Origin: Candidatus Dojkabacteria bacterium
GTDB taxonomy: Bacteria > Patescibacteriota > Dojkabacteria > J137
Length of the DNA: 17,707 bases
Reading direction: 5' to 3'
Assembly: GCA_020429545.1 (NCBI GenBank)
Contig: JAGQLF010000017.1
Coordinates: forward strand, 1-17,707
Part shown: piece by piece, positions 14,899 to 17,707 of the stretch
Position numbering within the stretch: the stretch's first letter is position 1
Layout of the letters: each line of letters opens with the position of its first letter
Made by a program: the position numbers and the translations under genes
Notes under the pieces: model-generated
What the model was told of the DNA's origin: nothing
The model's database searches: none
The model's input: the letters and a program-made list of their open reading frames with translations, nothing else

Positions 14899-17024
14899 GG
14901 TTGTTTAACACCTTTCATAGTGAAGTTTGTTCTACCTTTATCATCAATTTTTAGAACTTTTACTCTAACATTTTGACCTTCTTTAACAACTTCATTAGGA
15001 TTCTTTACAAATTTATCTGACATTTCAGAAACATGTACTAATCCAGAAATTGATTTTGATACATCTACAAATGCTCCAAAATCCATCATTTTTCTAACTA
15101 CTCCATCATATTCTTTTCCAACTTCTGGCTCTTCAAACATTTCTTTAATAGTATTTTTGATATAGTCCATTTGTTCAGCTGTAACTGCTGCAACTTGAAC
15201 CTTACCAGTATCGTCTATATCTACACTTGCATCGGCTTTACCATATTTTTTAGAGTTTTCTATTAGCTCTTTAATATTTTTTCCACCAGGTCCAATTAGT
15301 TCTCCAATTTTATCTTGAGGTATTGTCAAAGATTCAATCTTTGGTGCGTTTGCTGCAACAGTTCCCCTTGGAGTAGAAATTGCTTTATTCTGGACTTCTA
15401 ATACTTGCATTCTACCCTTTTGTGCTAATCTAAAAGCGTCTTTTAGAATATCAATTGGTACTCCTTGAAGTTTGTTTTCGTATTGAATAGCTGTTACTCC
15501 ATTTTTAGTTCCGCAAACTTTGAAGTCCATGTCTCCATAGAAGTCTTCAATTCCTTCAATATCTAAAAGCAGTTTATAGTTTTTAGGATTTCCATCTTCT
15601 GTAACTAGCCCAACTCCAATTCCGGCTACTTGTTCTTTCATTGGAACGCCTGCAGCCATTAGCGCTATGCTTGATGCACATGTTGCAGCCATTGATGTTG
15701 ACCCATTTGAACTCATGATTTCTGATACAACTCTAATCGTATATGGAAATTCTTCTGAATCTGGGATCATATTCATTAAAGCGTTTTCACCAATTGCACC
15801 ATGTCCAACTTCTCTCCTTCCAGGATGATATCTATACCTTCCAGCTTCACCTGTTGAGAATGGAGGAAAGTTATAGTGATGCATAAATGATTTTGAAGTT
15901 TCCCCTTCCATGTCGTCAATTAATAGCTCACTGCTTTTTGGAGCTAGCGTTACTATAGATAATGATTGAGTTAGCCCTCTAGTAAACACTGCTGATCCAT
16001 GAACTGTTGGAAGTTCGTCAATTGAAGCAGTTAAAGGTCTAATTTCATCAAGTTTTCTACCTGATACTCTCTTCTCATCACTCATAATTCCTTCCCTTAA
16101 AATTCCTCTTGCAACATAATCAACTGCAGCTGATAGTTCATTTACATCGATTTCCTCATCTTCTGATAAAAATCTCTCTCTTGCTTCTTCTTGAATTCTT
16201 GCCAACTTTTCATCTCTCTTTTCTTTTTCTCCTACATACATTGCTTCTTTAATTGTGTCTTTGTAGTTTTTCTTAACAAGATCAATTAGTTTTTCATCCG
16301 CTGGCTTATTGTCATACAAGTTTGGATCTAGATCTAGGGTTTTATCAATTGAATTAATAAATTCAGATTGTTGTTTATTTATTGCTCTAATTTCTTTGTC
16401 TGCAGCATCTAAAAGTTTATCCATTGTCTCTTCCGTTAACTCTTTTCCCCAACCTTCAAAAGACAACGTTTTTCCATCAACTCCAGAAATAATAAATTCA
16501 CCAGCAAGATCTTCTCTACCTTCTGCTGATGGATTAATTTCTAGTGAGTTATCAGACTTAACTCCAACAACTACACTTGAACATGGTCCTGCAAAAGGGA
16601 TTCCTGCTTGCATAACAGCCAAGCTTGTTCCAAGAACTGTTAATGCTTGTGGGTCATTTTCACCATCATATGCAAGAACTGTAAGCACAACTGACACTGC
16701 TCTTTTGAAACTTTTTGGAAAAAGTGATCTAATTGAATGGTCGACCTCTCTAGCTTTAATTGTTGCCTCATCTGAAGGAAGTCCTTCTCTTTTCTTAAAT
16801 CTTGATCCAGAAATATTCCCGCTTGCGTACATTTTTTCAATGTATTCAACAGACAGTGGAAAATAATCTAAGTCTGAATCTGAATTGTCTACAGTTACTG
16901 CAGCAAACAAAACAGTTCCTCCCATTGTTAGTTTTATAGCTCCATGGGAAAGTGTCGCTAGTTTTCCTGTTGCAATTTCTACATCTTTACCTGCAACAGA
17001 AATAATTTTTGTTATTTCTTTCAT
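14892..17024 (-). CDS. pnp: Polyribonucleotide nucleotidyltransferase (PNPase)
   Basis: Phosphorolytic 3'-5' exoribonuclease of RNA turnover, active as a trimer. With the ATG start the protein has 710 residues: first RNase PH domain (about 8-210), helical linker (about 240-300), second RNase PH domain (about 320-540), KH (about 560-615; IPQDKIGELIGPGGKNIKEL) and S1 (about 635-705; GVVRKMMDFGAFVDV and GLVHVSEMSDKF). The active-site region has FPPFSTGEAGRYRYHPGRRE, then VGHGAIGENAL, and the acidic EDFYGDMDFK motif (about 493-502). The frame can be opened two codons earlier at a TTG (17030), but GGAG at 17038-17035 lies 10 nt from the ATG and only 4 nt from the TTG, so I place the start at 17024. 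The stop is in the nested repeat. Confidence 0.97.
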   Translation of the reverse strand: MKEITKIISVAGKDVEIATGKLATLSHGAIKLTMGGTVLFAAVTVDNSDSDLDYFPLSVEYIEKMYASGNISGSRFKKREGLPSDEATIKAREVDHSIRSLFPKSFKRAVSVVLTVLAYDGENDPQALTVLGTSLAVMQAGIPFAGPCSSVVVGVKSDNSLEINPSAEGREDLAGEFIISGVDGKTLSFEGWGKELTEETMDKLLDAADKEIRAINKQQSEFINSIDKTLDLDPNLYDNKPADEKLIDLVKKNYKDTIKEAMYVGEKEKRDEKLARIQEEARERFLSEDEEIDVNELSAAVDYVARGILREGIMSDEKRVSGRKLDEIRPLTASIDELPTVHGSAVFTRGLTQSLSIVTLAPKSSELLIDDMEGETSKSFMHHYNFPPFSTGEAGRYRYHPGRREVGHGAIGENALMNMIPDSEEFPYTIRVVSEIMSSNGSTSMAATCASSIALMAAGVPMKEQVAGIGVGLVTEDGNPKNYKLLLDIEGIEDFYGDMDFKVCGTKNGVTAIQYENKLQGVPIDILKDAFRLAQKGRMQVLEVQNKAISTPRGTVAANAPKIESLTIPQDKIGELIGPGGKNIKELIENSKKYGKADASVDIDDTGKVQVAAVTAEQMDYIKNTIKEMFEEPEVGKEYDGVVRKMMDFGAFVDVSKSISGLVHVSEMSDKFVKNPNEVVKEGQNVRVKVLKIDDKGRTNFTMKGVKQPE

Positions 17025-17034
17025 AAACAAATAT

Positions 17035-17038
17035 CTCC
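17035..17038 (-). promoter_or_regulatory. Shine-Dalgarno of pnp
   Basis: GGTGGAG reads leftward just upstream of pnp, and GGAG lies 10 nt from the ATG at 17024. It is the only clear Shine-Dalgarno in the window and it decides the start in favour of ATG over the TTG two codons upstream. Confidence 0.7.
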
Positions 17039-17073
17039 ACCCAATAGTGGATAATAGTTAAAATATCTTATCA

Positions 17074-17104
17074 CGTCTTCGCTAGCGCTACGCCGGACGA
17101 GACG
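17074..17104 (-). promoter_or_regulatory. GC-rich hairpin in the pnp leader
   Basis: A strongly GC-rich patch 50-80 nt before the pnp ATG. On the minus strand CGTCTCG (17104-17098) pairs with CGAAGACG (17081-17074) as seven base pairs with one bulged A. The interior holds GCG/CGC and the palindrome TAGCGCTA. Known pnp leaders in enterobacteria form a stem-loop used in RNase III-dependent autoregulation; a similar role here is only an analogy. Confidence 0.4.
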
Positions 17105-17405
17105 ATTGTTTATAAGTGAATTAGGACTATAGAAACATAGAATATTTTATGCATAGCATCTACAGCACTTAATTCTACGGAGATTAATATTAGCAGTTTG
17201 CTATCTTGTAGAACAACACAGTCAACCGCTAACATCGTATCCGTCCGGTAATTATAAAATAGAAATCGCGAAATGTTAAGGGTATCGATTAAATTTGAAA
17301 TTCATAGAAAAACAAAACTGAATATAAAGATTAATACCGTTGTTTATAGTTGTTAAGTTATTTGTAGCGATTTAACAATAAATTGCAAAATAGTCAAAGT
17401 ATAAA
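17105..17405. other. Intergenic stretch without recognisable gene
   Basis: Between the pnp leader and copy B of the upstream element I find no tRNA, no convincing gene and no strong promoter. A weak TATAAA lies on the minus strand near 17110. CGTCCGG at 17242-17248 is the reverse complement of CCGGACG at 17093-17099. The pnp transcript probably starts here, but the position is not clear. Confidence 0.4.
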
Positions 17406-17459
17406 AATTTGTTTCACTAATCAATAAATAATGTAACTTTAATATAAGTATCTCAATAT
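17406..17459 (+). repeat. Upstream element copy B, shared with 3211-3268
   Basis: This 54-nt stretch matches copy A at 20 of its first 23 positions (17406-17428) and 12 of its last 14 (17446-17459), with shared blocks AATTTG, TAATCAA, AAGTA and CTCA in the same order. It ends one base before the TTGAAA -35 box of the response regulator promoter, the usual place for an activator site or UP-like element. Confidence 0.65.
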
Positions 17460-17460
17460 C

Positions 17461-17489
17461 TTGAAAACAAATGACTATACAAATATAAT
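17461..17489 (+). promoter_or_regulatory. Promoter of the right-end response regulator
   Basis: TTGAAA (17461-17466) and an exact TATAAT (17484-17489) are separated by 17 nt, the best sigma70-type promoter in the window. Transcription would start near 17496, leaving a leader of about 16 nt before the ATG at 17512. Confidence 0.75.
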
Positions 17490-17511
17490 GCTATATATTT
17501 ACAATAATTAT

Positions 17512-17707
17512 ATGGAATCAAAAAAGAGCGTTCTTATAATCGAAGATGAAAGAATGATTTCAGATGCAATAAAAGAAAAACTTTCCGAAGACGCACATAT
17601 AAATATAATAACAGCTCGAGATGGAAGAGATGGTTTAGACAAGGTTATTGCGGAAAAGCCTGATTTAGTTTTGCTTGATTTAATAATGCCCGTTATGAAT
17701 GGAGTTG
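17512..17707 (+). CDS. Response regulator receiver domain, 3' end cut by window edge
   Basis: Sixty-five codons are visible, starting MESKKSVLIIEDERMISDAI. The acidic pair E11-D12 and phospho-acceptor D56 in DLVLLDLIMPVMNG are present. The ten residues DLVLLDLIMP are identical to those of the response regulator at 2781-3158, so the two may be paralogues. Whether an output domain follows cannot be seen. The gene has a strong promoter and the shared upstream element in front of it. The T/K switch residues lie beyond the edge. Confidence 0.92.
   Translation, partial: MESKKSVLIIEDERMISDAIKEKLSEDAHINIITARDGRDGLDKVIAEKPDLVLLDLIMPVMNGV

Noticed and set aside
16309..16866. Rightward open frame of 185 codons opposite pnp
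   Set aside because: Antisense to a conserved RNase PH domain with typical pnp coding; serine-rich composition is that of a shadow frame.
17273..17356. Small rightward frame of 27 codons in the pnp upstream spacer
   Set aside because: No Shine-Dalgarno, no convincing promoter and a composition expected by chance in AT-rich DNA.

Overview
The window is AT-rich bacterial DNA with tightly packed genes and uses the standard genetic code: every long gene is open without reassigning TGA, and one gene ends in TGA. The compact gene set, very short intergenic gaps, low GC and a TruB of the 'AGRLDP' type suggest a Candidate Phyla Radiation (Patescibacteria) genome, possibly Dojkabacteria/WS6-like. That placement is inferred from protein character only; there is no rRNA here to confirm it.

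Left region (1-6149): a leftward block of a single-domain response regulator, the type IV pilus/type II secretion ATPase PilB and the inner-membrane platform protein PilC (its last residues are cut off). Divergent from it, two overlapping rightward genes encode a membrane GAF sensor without a kinase domain and a complete membrane histidine kinase (coiled coil, PAS, HisKA, HATPase). This looks like a local phosphorelay for pilus assembly.

Middle region (6164-12170): methionine aminopeptidase (leftward), a 350-bp spacer with a GC-rich multi-hairpin element, an SRPBCC/AHSA1-like protein (rightward), then a leftward cluster of an exported transglutaminase-like protein, TruB, a CxxC-containing membrane protein and a MurG/MGDG-synthase-like glycosyltransferase. 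The glycosyltransferase reading frame is broken at an A6 run (T6 on the plus strand).

Right region (12195-17707): rsmA (rightward) meets murJ (leftward) tail to tail with no gap. Upstream of murJ lies pnp (leftward), separated from it by a nested inverted repeat that includes the pnp stop codon. A roughly 490-bp spacer holds the pnp leader and the promoter of a second response regulator, which runs off the right end.

The less obvious signals are regulatory. A ~55-bp element occurs twice, upstream of the GAF-sensor gene and of the right-end response regulator, at nearly the same distance from each start codon. Several genes have an exact TATAAT 6-10 nt before the start codon, suggesting leaderless mRNAs, and one palindromic ATTATAAT could serve both divergent genes at 12170/12195. 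Three convergent gene pairs leave no room for a terminator.
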